64,000 nucleotides of DNA from Chryseolinea soli (lineage in GTDB: Bacteria; Bacteroidota; Bacteroidia; Cytophagales; Cyclobacteriaceae), in assembly GCF_003589925.1 (NCBI RefSeq), contig NZ_CP032382.1:7440001-7504000 (forward strand), given 5' to 3'. Position 1 is the stretch's first letter, and every line of letters begins with the position of its first letter. The position numbers were made by a program, and so were the translations under genes. This document shows, piece by piece, positions 25,954 to 34,760 of this stretch. The notes beneath the pieces are model-generated. The model worked only from the letters and a program-made list of their open reading frames with translations, made no database searches and was not told the DNA's origin.

Positions 25954-28209
25954 TCAATTCCTTTTGGCTTTGCTCACCATCGGATAACACAACCGGTCGG
26001 GCAACACCCATTGGATCGCGTTGAGGTGCACCGATTCGATCGCGTCGCTGCCTTCCGTTATTTTCAGAAATTGGTTGGGCCTGATGTTGTTGAAGACCTG
26101 AACCTTGCCGCTGCCGTGCCAGCGGATTTCGATCTGGTCGATGATCTCTGCCTGTCCCACACCGATCTCGCGTCGCAGCGGCGAAGCCCCAAAGCTGCCG
26201 CCCGAATTCACATCGCGGTAAACACTCCGGGCGATGCCCTTTTCTTTGAACGTCAGCTTCACTTGTGTGCCAATCGCCGAGCGGTTAGAAGTGGTGCCTT
26301 CCAGCGTGAGGTCGATCCAGCGGTTGTTGTCCTTTTGTCCGGGGTTCAGAAAGAAAGAGTTTTGATAAGCGTCGCCCTCATAGGCACCGCCCATCTCGAT
26401 GTAAATATCCTGGTCGCCGTCGTTGTCCATGTCGGCAAACGAAACACCGTGTCCCTTTTGCAAATGACCAACCCGGGCCGACGCCGTCACATCGGCAAAG
26501 GATTTACCGCCGATGTTCTGGAACATTTTGTTGGGGACGAGCGATTGATACAACGGGTTGCCACTGCCCAGGTACATGTCGAGAAAGCCGTCGTTGTCGA
26601 TGTCGCCAAAGTTCGATCCCATGGCAAACACATTTTTGTTGAGCCCCACTTCGTTGGCGACATTGGTGAAGGTGCCGTCGTGGTTGTTTCTGTACAGCAA
26701 CATTTTTTCGAGGTTGCCGGCGGCGATGTTCAACTTCTCGGCTGCCGAATAATAGGCCAGCGATTTTTCGAAGGTATAGTCGCAGGCAAAAATGTCGAGC
26801 CAGCCATCGTTGTCATAATCCCAGAACCAGGTGGGAAACGTGTTGCCGGTTTCTGCGGCGAGGCCTGCCGCTTTCGTCACGTTTTCGAACACGATCTCCT
26901 TTTGCTGCAGGCCCCGGTTTTTCAGGAGCTTTCGTTCGCCGTCCATGGTGGAGATGAAAATATCTTTCCAGCCATCATTGTCGTAATCGCCAGAGGTAAC
27001 GCCCTTCACATAGTTGAGCACATCGCAGTGCGCCTGGCGCGCCACTTCCCGGAACGTGCCATCCTGGTTGTTGATGTAAAGTTCGCAGGGATGCTGTTCG
27101 TTGTTTCCACCGATCACAGTTTCATTGCCGATGAAAAGGTCGAGCCAGCCGTCGTTGTTGAAGTCGTTCCAGGTGGCCGTTTGCGTGGGATGAAACGAAA
27201 GCAAGCCGCTGGCGGTGGTCACATCGGTGAAAGTGCCGTCGCCGTTGTTTCTCAGGAGCGAGTTGGGTTCTTTTCCAAAGTCCCTTTTCCACGCACCCCG
27301 CAAGACCAGCACGTCTTTGTTGCCATCGTTGTCATAGTCGGCTTGCAAGAGATTTAGTCCACCGGTAATATCTTTTAAGCCCGACTTGTCGGTCGCATCG
27401 CTAAACGTTCCGTTGGCATTGTTCACAAAGAAGTGCATGGGATCGGCCAGACCCCAGCCCGACGTGATGAGATCCAGGTAGCCGTCGTTGTTGAAGTCGT
27501 CGGCGATGCTTCCGCCGGCCATGTTCTTGATGTCAAGCTTCAGGTCGCCGGCAACGTCCTGGAAGGCGTTGATCTGGAACGTGGTGTCGCCTTGCATGTC
27601 GGGCAGAAGAAACTTGGCGGGTACGTGTTGTGGATATTCCCCCAATGTCATGTAGGCCACGTTCAGCAGCCATCGGGCTTCCAGGTTGCCAGGGTCTGTC
27701 TTCAACAGGTCCTGATAAAGAGCGATCGCTTTGCGCGAGCCATCCTGATCCTGGTGAACCCCCAGACCTTGGATGGGCAGTATGCACGATTCGGCGGCAT
27801 GATTAGCAATGCAATTGGAACGCTCGCCCTGGCGCAGGTAGGCCACAGCCAGCGTCTTCCGGATGGCCGGTGTCAGATAGGGCGTGTTGTCTTTGGTGAG
27901 ACGCTCCAGGAGGCGGACGGCTTCCTCTTCGCGCCCCAGTTCCAGCAAGGCGATGGCTTTCTGATATTGGCTATGGCGGATCTCTCCCGCTGTGCTGTTG
28001 GGCGCGGCCAGCAACGAGTCCAGGTAAGGAAGTCTGGCTTCCGGAGCGAATATGTTTTTATGATTAAACGAATCGTTCTTCACACTTTTCAGTATGCGAA
28101 TCATTTCTTTGTGACTGGATGCTTTCCTGGGCTGCAACTCCATGCTGCAGGCGACGACCAAAACAACGGTCATCGCAAAAGCCAGCATCGAAGGTATCTT
28201 TTGTTTCAT
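25954..28209 (-). CDS. ASPIC/UnbV (CRTAC1-type) FG-GAP lipoprotein, paralogue
   Basis: 751 residues, aligning nearly end to end with the downstream gene at 23681. Lipoprotein signal peptide with VVAC, Cys21. It has the same order: TPR-like helices, NCIANHAAESCILP, seven Ca-binding loops (DFNNDGYLD, DYDNDGNKD, DFNNDGWLD and others), then an ASPIC/UnbV C-terminal domain (NSGGSFGASPLRREIGVG, IEIRWHGSGKVQVF). The differences gather in the N-terminal helices. The pair arose by tandem duplication. It is first in the probable two-gene operon. Long open frames on the opposite strand are composition shadows. Confidence 0.87.
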   Translation of the reverse strand: MKQKIPSMLAFAMTVVLVVACSMELQPRKASSHKEMIRILKSVKNDSFNHKNIFAPEARLPYLDSLLAAPNSTAGEIRHSQYQKAIALLELGREEEAVRLLERLTKDNTPYLTPAIRKTLAVAYLRQGERSNCIANHAAESCILPIQGLGVHQDQDGSRKAIALYQDLLKTDPGNLEARWLLNVAYMTLGEYPQHVPAKFLLPDMQGDTTFQINAFQDVAGDLKLDIKNMAGGSIADDFNNDGYLDLITSGWGLADPMHFFVNNANGTFSDATDKSGLKDITGGLNLLQADYDNDGNKDVLVLRGAWKRDFGKEPNSLLRNNGDGTFTDVTTASGLLSFHPTQTATWNDFNNDGWLDLFIGNETVIGGNNEQHPCELYINNQDGTFREVARQAHCDVLNYVKGVTSGDYDNDGWKDIFISTMDGERKLLKNRGLQQKEIVFENVTKAAGLAAETGNTFPTWFWDYDNDGWLDIFACDYTFEKSLAYYSAAEKLNIAAGNLEKMLLYRNNHDGTFTNVANEVGLNKNVFAMGSNFGDIDNDGFLDMYLGSGNPLYQSLVPNKMFQNIGGKSFADVTASARVGHLQKGHGVSFADMDNDGDQDIYIEMGGAYEGDAYQNSFFLNPGQKDNNRWIDLTLEGTTSNRSAIGTQVKLTFKEKGIARSVYRDVNSGGSFGASPLRREIGVGQAEIIDQIEIRWHGSGKVQVFNNIRPNQFLKITEGSDAIESVHLNAIQWVLPDRLCYPMVSKAKRN

Positions 28210-28585
28210 TTCAGAATTCCCTCAGTTTTAAGATGGAGACCGCTCATGTCTGTGTACTTGACAAGCATTGCCGGCGATCAAAAGACGGTCGTCGTTATTG
28301 GACGCACCGCCATTCGCCGGATGATCCCCCATCGAATAAAAAAACTAATTTGAAATCGCGACGCGGTGTCGCGGAGTTGTCTTTGGCAAGGTCATGCACA
28401 AAGCAACGACCTGAGGTTGTTGGATAAACTTTTGCTACGCACGATCCATGCCGGTCATCACCGGCATGTCGTGAGCACGGACGACGCGAATGAAATACAA
28501 ACGTCTTGCCGGCGCAGGGCGCGCGACGCGATCATGTGCTCATCGTCTTGTGCGGATAGAAAAAATTTAACAGAAGACCTCTGTG
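28210..28585. other. 376-bp stretch without a gene, one strong hairpin
   Basis: A perfect hairpin is present: a 9-bp stem CATGCCGGT with its complement at 28447-28455 and 28460-28468, loop of 4. No T-run follows, so it is not a clear terminator. It lies between the end of the gene at 28586 and the start of the UnbV operon, both on the minus strand, and probably contains the operon promoter. Confidence 0.5.
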
Positions 28586-29128
28586 TCACGCAGACTTAGG
28601 AGGGTGTGTTATGGAAGGGTGATAATCTGCGGGGGTGGCCACGACCATGATTTTGTCTACCCGCTGTTGTTGCCAGCCCAGGGCCAGCGTACGGATGGAA
28701 AAGGTCTGCGCAACGTAGTCTTTGATGAACGTGGCAAATATCTTCGTTTGATGCGAAGCGTCTTGTGGCCGGTCGGTAAACGTTTTCACAAACCGGGCCA
28801 ACGCCTGGTCGATGCGTTGGTCCTGAACGTCTTTCACACACACCAGGTAGAGCGTGTCGCGCTCGAAACGTTGCTTGAGCAGGCGATAGGACTCGCCGTT
28901 GTGCTCCACTTTGCCGTCCACCCGTTCAAAGTTTCGCGAGTCCACCATATAGGGAATGGCGATGGGAACCGCGATCGTGATGGTTTCGGAGGTATCGAAC
29001 GCGTCGGCATCCAGTTTTTCCTGCATTTCGCGGTCGTTGGCATAGCGCAATCCGAAAAACAATCCATAGTAGCCCACCACATTAAAGAGCAGCAGGACAA
29101 CGCACGCTATGGACGCTATTTTTTTCAA
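28586..29128 (-). CDS. Membrane-anchored protein of an unrecognised family (member 1), probable TTG start
   Basis: 180 residues if translation begins at the TTG at 29126-29128, giving LKKIASIACVVLLLFNVVG, a signal-anchor helix. An ATG at 29260 would add 44 residues that look non-coding. The rest is extracytoplasmic: LDADAFDTSETI, then VPIAIPYMVDSRNFERVDG, EHNGESYRLLKQRFERDTLY and VCVKD. A paralogue at 62125-62670 aligns along its whole length from the same LKK, also without an ATG there. That shared boundary is the reason for the start chosen. No family is recognised; it may be a periplasmic accessory protein. Confidence 0.65.
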   Translation of the reverse strand: MKKIASIACVVLLLFNVVGYYGLFFGLRYANDREMQEKLDADAFDTSETITIAVPIAIPYMVDSRNFERVDGKVEHNGESYRLLKQRFERDTLYLVCVKDVQDQRIDQALARFVKTFTDRPQDASHQTKIFATFIKDYVAQTFSIRTLALGWQQQRVDKIMVVATPADYHPSITHPPKSA

Positions 29129-29292
29129 TGTTACGGGCCTTAAGATTTGACCGACCGAATCTAGCCAAAATCCGGAGTAATGCCAAATGACGCCATGATG
29201 CAAGACACCGTCAAGGATCGACCACCAAATTATGAAGTTTATTATCAGGTTTTTTGCCATAAATTGCCAAAAACTGTACTTGATAAGTAACT

Positions 29293-29761
29293 ATGGGATT
29301 GACGCTACAATTCGCCGCTGGAGATAAACAACAAAATCATTGACGCGGTCAAAAGGTTCGACTTTGATTTTTTAGATCAACTTGAATCTGAAAGTAAGAT
29401 TGCAGACTTCAGCCTTCATATTGAACCAAAGGATTTGAATTTTCTGGTAGGTTCTGCAACTGAATTAATAAATGTCGCTGAATTTGGGCTTAGAGAATGT
29501 TTAGATACAACGAAGTTCTACTTTGATTCAGAAGAAGGCGGCGCCTATTTTGTGGACACAGCCATTATCCGTCTGTTCTCCAGATTTAATGAAATTGATG
29601 CTCGAGACCTCACGCATAAATGGTTTGAGAAAATGACTGCCGAGTATCAAGAAGATACGCCCGTTAATGACGATGCTATTAAGGCCGTAGAGGCGCTTAT
29701 CGCCATTAGCAAAAATGCTCAAGAACAAAATCTAGATCTTGTTCATATCTGGTATCTCTAG
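29293..29761 (+). pseudogene. Hypothetical protein gene with an early +1 frameshift
   Basis: An ATG at 29293 opens MGLTLQFAAGDKQ and then stops at TGA (29341). Removing one base within the A/C run at about 29329-29336 joins it to a frame that stays open to 29761 (KIIDAVKRFDFDFLDQLE ... DLVHIWYL), about 155 residues in total. Without the shift the long frame has no good start codon except TTG at 29435. The protein is acidic and probably cytoplasmic; I do not recognise its family. It could be a decayed gene or a sequence error. Confidence 0.55.
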
Positions 29762-29826
29762 GGCCTATGGCCGAATCCATTTCCTTCAAAGTGCCGTACA
29801 TTTAAGTTAAAGCAATCCGACAAACC

Positions 29827-30420
29827 GTGTCCATAGACAAACTATTTACCAGTTTTGACAGGTACATTCCCCTGGACGAACCCGAAAGGGCAGATCTAAA
29901 AGAGCGGGTCATTGAACGGAAGATCAAACGAAGACAGCTCATTCTGACCGAGGATGAGGTGTGCCGACATCACACGTTTGTCGTCGAGGGATGTTTCAAG
30001 GTATTCCAGGTCGACAAAAAGGGCGTGGAACACAACCTGCAATTTGCCGCCGAAAATGACTGGATCATGATCGTCGACAGCTTTTATTCGGAAACGAAAA
30101 GCAAGGTAAATATTGAAGCGATCGAACCTTCCACGATTCTCCAGATCAGCCGGCCAGACTTTGTTTATTTTTTGAGAACATATCCAAAGTTCGACAGGAA
30201 TTTTAGAGTGATCGTCGAGACCCGGTTTGCCGAATTGGAGAACCGGTTGTTGCAAATCGTCAGCTCCACCGCTGAAGAACGGTATCTTGCCTTTCTCCGT
30301 CAATATCCCCAGTTGTCGCAACGGTTGCCCAATACCCAAATTGCCTCCTACTTGGGGATCACCCCTGAATTCCTGAGCACGATCCGCAAGGAGATCGCAC
30401 AGAGAAGAGCGCACCCTTAA
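29827..30420 (+). CDS. Crp/Fnr family transcriptional regulator
   Basis: 197 residues from a GTG start. The cyclic-nucleotide-binding-like beta-roll covers about 1-130 (RRQLILTEDEVCRHHTFVVEGCFKVF; FAAENDWIMI). A long dimer helix follows (FRVIVETRFAELENRLLQIV). The C-terminal winged helix has RLPNTQIASYLGITPEFLST as its recognition part. Residues that bind cAMP in true CRP are not obvious, as is usual in the short Bacteroidota members. It probably controls the esterase gene 81 bp downstream on the same strand. Confidence 0.87.
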   Translation: MSIDKLFTSFDRYIPLDEPERADLKERVIERKIKRRQLILTEDEVCRHHTFVVEGCFKVFQVDKKGVEHNLQFAAENDWIMIVDSFYSETKSKVNIEAIEPSTILQISRPDFVYFLRTYPKFDRNFRVIVETRFAELENRLLQIVSSTAEERYLAFLRQYPQLSQRLPNTQIASYLGITPEFLSTIRKEIAQRRAHP

Positions 30421-30501
30421 ACTACATTAAGCCTGTTTATTAAACTACCTTATACGTTGACTCCATGATCGGGCGCGAGCTTTGCAAATAAAAAACAAAT
30501 C

Positions 30502-31314
30502 ATGGAAAACGTACTAAAATTCAGGGAAAGCTATGACCAAAAGCCTCACCCTTATGACGCTGCGCCAACGGTATCCATAACACCGGTCATGATCGAAGGA
30601 GTAACCTGTTACTGGTTCACCCCGGAAGACCCGTCGCCAGACAGGATCATTATTTATTTACATGGCGGCGGTTTCGCTGCAGGGTCTATCCGAACGCACG
30701 GAAATATGGTCAGTCACTTTGCAAAGGAGCTCCATACGAAAATTCTTTTTATTGAGTATGCCCTGGCACCGGAGCATCCATATCCCGCCGGCCTGAACGA
30801 CACATTAACAGTTTACCGGGAATTAGCCGATCGCTATCCGGGACATCAGCTAAACCTCATTGGCGACAGCGCCGGTGCCAGCATGATCATTTCCGCCATT
30901 GGAGAAATGCTCAAACAACACCTCCCCTTGCCCGACGCTGTCGTGTTGATTTCTCCCTGGGTCAGCCTGGCGTGCGACTATCCGTCGATGGAAGAAAACG
31001 CACAGCTGGATCAGACCCTAAACAAGGACATGCTTCAACGCTTTGCCCGGGCTTATACGGGGAACGTCCCCCTCGAAGTTTCGAGCCCGAAAAAAAAGTC
31101 GCTCACCCAATTTCCACCCGTGCTGGTTATGGTGGGCACGAATGAAGTATTGCTGGATGACAGTAAGTATTTTTATAATGACATAAAAAATATTCAGGGC
31201 AAGTCCAGGTTGAGTATCTATGATGATCAACCCCATTCCTGGATGAAGAAGGACATCTACAAGGAAGCCTCCCGGCGGGCATTGGCGGAGATCGCTGAGT
31301 TTATAGGGGCATGA
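30502..31314 (+). CDS. Alpha/beta hydrolase, hormone-sensitive-lipase type esterase
   Basis: 270 residues. The HSL-family oxyanion motif is IIYLHGGGFAAGS near residues 51-63. The nucleophile is Ser123 in GDSAGAS. The His is His245 in QPHSWMKKD, and an acid is expected near VGTNEVLLDD. ALAPEHPYPA is the family's conserved segment. It hydrolyses short acyl esters of an unknown substrate. No signal peptide, so cytoplasmic. It follows a Crp/Fnr regulator gene by 81 bp. Confidence 0.88.
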   Translation: MENVLKFRESYDQKPHPYDAAPTVSITPVMIEGVTCYWFTPEDPSPDRIIIYLHGGGFAAGSIRTHGNMVSHFAKELHTKILFIEYALAPEHPYPAGLNDTLTVYRELADRYPGHQLNLIGDSAGASMIISAIGEMLKQHLPLPDAVVLISPWVSLACDYPSMEENAQLDQTLNKDMLQRFARAYTGNVPLEVSSPKKKSLTQFPPVLVMVGTNEVLLDDSKYFYNDIKNIQGKSRLSIYDDQPHSWMKKDIYKEASRRALAEIAEFIGA

Positions 31315-31354
31315 ACGAGTAGCCCGGCCCTCAGGCCTTGCCGTGCACAAGCTT

Positions 31355-31611
31355 AACCCCGAAAGGGGTTTTCTAGCATAGCCCCCAGTGAAACTGGGGG
31401 TAAAATGAAAAAGCACATTTGCGCCACCTGTTAAACAAATCAAGGCGCAGCGCGTTCATGGCGCATCGTCGCAGCGCCCGGATGCAGCGCACCATTGCGT
31501 GCCAGAACATTCAACGCCAGATCCAATCTTTCCTATGGCACTCCGATACATTCGTTTCGTTTACCCCGGGTTTCACCCGGGGCTATGATAGGGAACCCGC
31601 TGGCGCGGGTT
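31355..31611. repeat. Cluster of REP-like palindromes in a 420-bp gene-free stretch
   Basis: Four perfect or near-perfect hairpins built on C4-5/G4-5 arms: AACCCC/GGGGTT at 31355-31370; CCCCCAGT/ACTGGGGG at 31382-31400; CCCCGGGT/ACCCGGGG at 31564-31582; AACCCGC/GCGGGTT at 31594-31611. A smaller GACCT/AGGTC hairpin is near 31685. They resemble the palindromes at 40276 and 43133-43539. These fit the group of palindromes mobilised by REP-associated transposases, one of which (broken) is at 42598. The stretch 31315-31734 holds no believable gene. Confidence 0.65.
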
Positions 31612-31734
31612 GTAATGCGGCGGTGCCGGAAACTACAATTGGAGTTGAATGCCCTAATCCGATCTTAAACTTGTGCATAGGCAAGACCTTCAGGTCGGGG
31701 TTGTAACAGGAGATCACAACAAACAAACACCTGG

Positions 31735-32280
31735 TCACTTCATATCAACACCTTCATATTGCTTGGGCATAGGAAGATCAGCTCGCTCGTTTGTGTATTG
31801 AATGCTGATGATCCACCAGCGACCGGCATCATGAATGAGTTGAAAACTGTTTATCCCCTTTCCATTTTGTTGCGCCTTCACGCCGCCTCCCGCTCGGAAT
31901 TTATAGGTGGAGAATAGACTCATGATATCCCCAAATCGTTCGGTAATACGGTGGGTCTCCTCTACATAAAAGTCGTTGGTGCGGAAAAATTCGTCAGTCC
32001 GTTTTATGTACTCTTCGGGCGTCGAACTGCTATAGGACGGGTGCCCTTGTGCGTCTATCCTTACAACACCGAGGATGGCTTTTTCATGAAAAAGGGATCT
32101 ATACAATTCCCAGTTGCGCGCACCGGCAGGACCCGAAAGAACCTTATGAAGGCAAAGGATCAGAGAGTCGGGGCTTTCGAATGATCGCTGTCCATAAGAT
32201 ACCGATTGCAGTGTTAAGACGAACAGCGCAGCGATGAAGAGGGACTTTGTATTTTTTATTTTTTCTTGAATCATACTCAT
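31735..32280 (-). CDS. Exported NTF2-like protein
   Basis: 181 residues. Signal peptide about 1-30 (SLFIAALFVLTLQSVSYGQ). The mature part looks like an NTF2/SnoaL-type cone: WELYRSLFHEKAILGVV, EEYIKRTDEFF, FYVEETHRITERFGDIMSLF, GKGINSFQLIHDAGRWWIIS and QYTNE. Such proteins bind small molecules or act as enzymes; there is not enough here to name a substrate. It follows the gene at 32287 by 6 bp, so the two form an operon diverging from the MocR regulator at 32979. Confidence 0.7.
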   Translation of the reverse strand: MSMIQEKIKNTKSLFIAALFVLTLQSVSYGQRSFESPDSLILCLHKVLSGPAGARNWELYRSLFHEKAILGVVRIDAQGHPSYSSSTPEEYIKRTDEFFRTNDFYVEETHRITERFGDIMSLFSTYKFRAGGGVKAQQNGKGINSFQLIHDAGRWWIISIQYTNERADLPMPKQYEGVDMK

Positions 32281-32286
32281 TAGAAT

Positions 32287-32880
32287 TTAATCTTTCACTT
32301 TTGTATCTACCGCGATCCAATTCACCTCCCACGTCTTTCCACCATCTTCCGAGAACGCCTGCTCAAAGCGGGCTGACGTTGAAGTGATGTCTGAAATAAT
32401 AAACCGGACAAAGATGGCACGTCCGTTCAGCGTCTCCTGGTTGTAGAACTCACCACGACCATTTTTAAATTCACCGATCGTGGGCAAGGCCATGCCACCG
32501 CCTTTTACGTTTGCAAAATTGAGGCTCCACTGGCGGGTTTCAGGATCGTAGAGCCGAAGGCTCAGCCCTTCGAAATGTCCTGCCGGGCCATCGGCCACAA
32601 GTTCAACCAGATTTGCTTTTCCATTCCAAACCTTCCGGACAACGGTGATGCCTTCATACTCTACCCAGGTAGTCGATCCGGTCAAGGGTTTCTGAAGCCG
32701 TTTCAGATGCGTTTTCCAGGTGCCGATCTCAAAATCAAAATCATGCTGTCCGCTGTTTTCGGCGGGAGATGTGCCGGGAGTTTTCTGAGCCATTCCATCA
32801 AAGGATAGCAAGGCGACAAGCAGGCAAGTGATCCACCCGTGAACAACCGGAGCCAGTAATCGTTTCATAGAAGCTTTCAT
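32287..32880 (-). CDS. Exported DUF1579-like protein, paralogue of 15303
   Basis: 197 residues. Signal peptide about 1-31 (ending GMAQK). The mature part starts HDFDFEIGTWKTHLKRL and continues WVEYEGITVVRKVWNG, FEGLSLRLYDPETRQWSLNF, GEFKNGRGEFYN and FEQAFSEDGGKTWEVNWIAV. It aligns with the protein at 15303 along its length, so the two are paralogues. Probably periplasmic. It is the first gene of a two-gene operon with 31735, divergent from the MocR gene, whose product may control it. Confidence 0.7.
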   Translation of the reverse strand: MKASMKRLLAPVVHGWITCLLVALLSFDGMAQKTPGTSPAENSGQHDFDFEIGTWKTHLKRLQKPLTGSTTWVEYEGITVVRKVWNGKANLVELVADGPAGHFEGLSLRLYDPETRQWSLNFANVKGGGMALPTIGEFKNGRGEFYNQETLNGRAIFVRFIISDITSTSARFEQAFSEDGGKTWEVNWIAVDTKVKD

Positions 32881-32978
32881 TAATTAAGTGAGGAGGATCT
32901 ATTGTTGACGGTAACAAAACTATATTTTTACTGGATGGTGTAGATAATCCAGTTTCAATATGTTAACTAATCCAGGGC

Positions 32979-34451
32979 ATGCAGCTTGTAAATGAATTAC
33001 TCCAGATCGACAGGTCGTCGGATACGCCGCTTTACCTGCAAATCACGAACGCGTTTATTCAAAACATCCATCTGGGAAGGCTTCGAAAAGGACTAAAACT
33101 ACCCGGTTCACGGGAGATCGCGGACGCCCTGCACATCAACCGCATGACGGTGGTGGCGGCCTTTCAGGAACTGGAGGCACAAGGATGGATAGAAACGCTG
33201 GCCAGAAAGGGAACCTTTGTAAAGGTGGATCCTTCTGCGCTATCTCCAAAGAAAATAAGCGACAACCGGGGGGAATTCAGATTACCCCAAAAGACGGGAT
33301 TCAAATATGATGCAAAAGAAATCTCGCCCACCCCTCTTTCTGATTTTCCTTCGGCCGGAAAAATAATTTTGCGGGATGGCGGCTATCCGGACGTGCGCAT
33401 GGCGCCCATTGAAGACCTGGTCAGAAAAATAAGAAGTCTTTCGCGGATGTCGTCCAACAAAAAATACCTGATGTATGGAAATGCACAAGGGACACTTTAC
33501 TTAAGAGAACACCTGGCTGCATTTTTATGCGACACCCGGGGCCTGCGGATCACACCCGATAATATTCTGATCACCAAAGGTGCCCAGATGGCCATCTATA
33601 TCGCCGCGTCGCTACTGGTAAAGCCAAGCGAAGAGATCATTGTCGGGACGCCCGGATACATCGGGGCGCATTCAACTTTTGAGCAACTCGGTGCCCGGAT
33701 CAATTATGTACCGGTTGATGAAGATGGATTGGACATCGACGCGGTCGAAAAGATCTGCCAGAAGAAAAGCATCCGGATGGTGTATGTCATTCCGCATCAT
33801 CATCACCCCACGACAGCAACACTCACTCCTGAAAAGCGGATCCGTCTTCTGGAACTGGCGGCAAAATTCAAATTCGCCATCATGGAAGATGACTACGACT
33901 ATGATTTTCATTATGCCGGCAAGCCGATGATGCCCATGGCCAGTCTTGATCTGAATGGAAATGTGGTTTATTTAGGTACGCTCACCAAGTCATTGGCTCC
34001 CGCCATCCGGTTAGGGTTTATCGTAGCGCCCGTGGAGTTTATCCGCGCGGCTACATATTTCCGAAAATATATCGACTCGCATGGAGACAGCATCATTGAA
34101 AATGCCATTGCGGAAATGTTCAAGGATGGTACCATTGTGAGACACCTCAAGAAATCCGTGAAGCTTTATAAAGAACGAAGAGATCATTTCTGCAGCCTGC
34201 TGACGAGCGAGTTGGGGAAACATGTCTCTTTTAAAATTCCGGAAGGCGGAATGCTGGTATGGGTTACTTTCTTAAAAAATAATCTGCCGTTGGTCTCTGA
34301 GAAAGCCCTTGCAAAAGGACTAGTCATGGGCAATGGCACCGACTACGATACAAAAAGAAAAAAATACAACGCCGTGGGTATGGGCTTTGCCTCTTTAAAT
34401 TTTAAAGAGCAGGAGAAAGCTGTTCAGATCCTGAAAGAGATTTTGGAATAA
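32979..34451 (+). CDS. MocR/GntR-type PLP-dependent transcriptional regulator
   Basis: 490 residues. GntR winged helix at about 1-80 (LYLQITNAFIQNIHLGRLRKG, LPGSREIADALHINRMTVVA), then a fold-type I aminotransferase domain: MYGNAQGTLYLREHLAAFL, ILITKGAQMAIYIAASLL, HHHHPTTATLTPEKR, EDDYDYDFHYAG, and Lys337 in GTLTKSLAPAIRLGF as the PLP-binding residue. MocR proteins use PLP with an effector amine to regulate transcription. The gene diverges from the exported two-gene operon 31735-32880, which is its likely target. Confidence 0.9.
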   Translation: MQLVNELLQIDRSSDTPLYLQITNAFIQNIHLGRLRKGLKLPGSREIADALHINRMTVVAAFQELEAQGWIETLARKGTFVKVDPSALSPKKISDNRGEFRLPQKTGFKYDAKEISPTPLSDFPSAGKIILRDGGYPDVRMAPIEDLVRKIRSLSRMSSNKKYLMYGNAQGTLYLREHLAAFLCDTRGLRITPDNILITKGAQMAIYIAASLLVKPSEEIIVGTPGYIGAHSTFEQLGARINYVPVDEDGLDIDAVEKICQKKSIRMVYVIPHHHHPTTATLTPEKRIRLLELAAKFKFAIMEDDYDYDFHYAGKPMMPMASLDLNGNVVYLGTLTKSLAPAIRLGFIVAPVEFIRAATYFRKYIDSHGDSIIENAIAEMFKDGTIVRHLKKSVKLYKERRDHFCSLLTSELGKHVSFKIPEGGMLVWVTFLKNNLPLVSEKALAKGLVMGNGTDYDTKRKKYNAVGMGFASLNFKEQEKAVQILKEILE

Positions 34452-34538
34452 CATCCCCTTCTCGCCCATCAGAAGGCGATCTGCTCCCCTTGTTTTTGAA
34501 CAGGGAGCCCAGCATTTGAGAACGTTCAAACCTTGATC

Positions 34539-34760
34539 TTAAACTTCTGCGAAATATTTCATGGCCAGTTCCGCATAATGCAATGAAATGGTTCTCACAG
34601 GATGCCCGGGGTCTATTTCGGTCAGTTCCCAAGGGTCATCTCCCAAAACTTCTTCTGTGTCACTCAATCTTCGGCCTACTTCGAAAAGCCGATCCGTCGC
34701 GATTTGCTTGACCACCGTTCCTGTGTTGATGGTCACTTCCGATGTGATGGGCACAAACAT
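34539..34760 (-). CDS. Hypothetical small protein
   Basis: 73 residues from the ATG at 34758-34760 (MFVPITSEVTINTGTVV). It continues DRLFEVGRRLSDTEEVLGDD, WELTEIDPGHP and ends LAMKYFAEV. The balanced acidic composition looks coding, whereas the upstream part of the open frame (to 35009) looks less so. Family not recognised. The start could also be at 34844. The next stretch, 34761-35467, contains only small frames on both strands that I do not trust, and presumably the promoter of the 35468 gene. Confidence 0.4.
   Translation of the reverse strand: MFVPITSEVTINTGTVVKQIATDRLFEVGRRLSDTEEVLGDDPWELTEIDPGHPVRTISLHYAELAMKYFAEV

Noticed and set aside
24617..27357. Long forward ORFs (up to 448 codons) opposite the UnbV genes
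   Set aside because: They mirror the FG-GAP coding strand; their Val/Gly/His-rich repeats follow from the complementary codons, whereas the minus-strand proteins have clear domains.
28447..28468. CATGCCGGT hairpin as terminator of the UnbV operon
   Set aside because: It is upstream of that operon on the minus strand, and no T-run follows in either direction.
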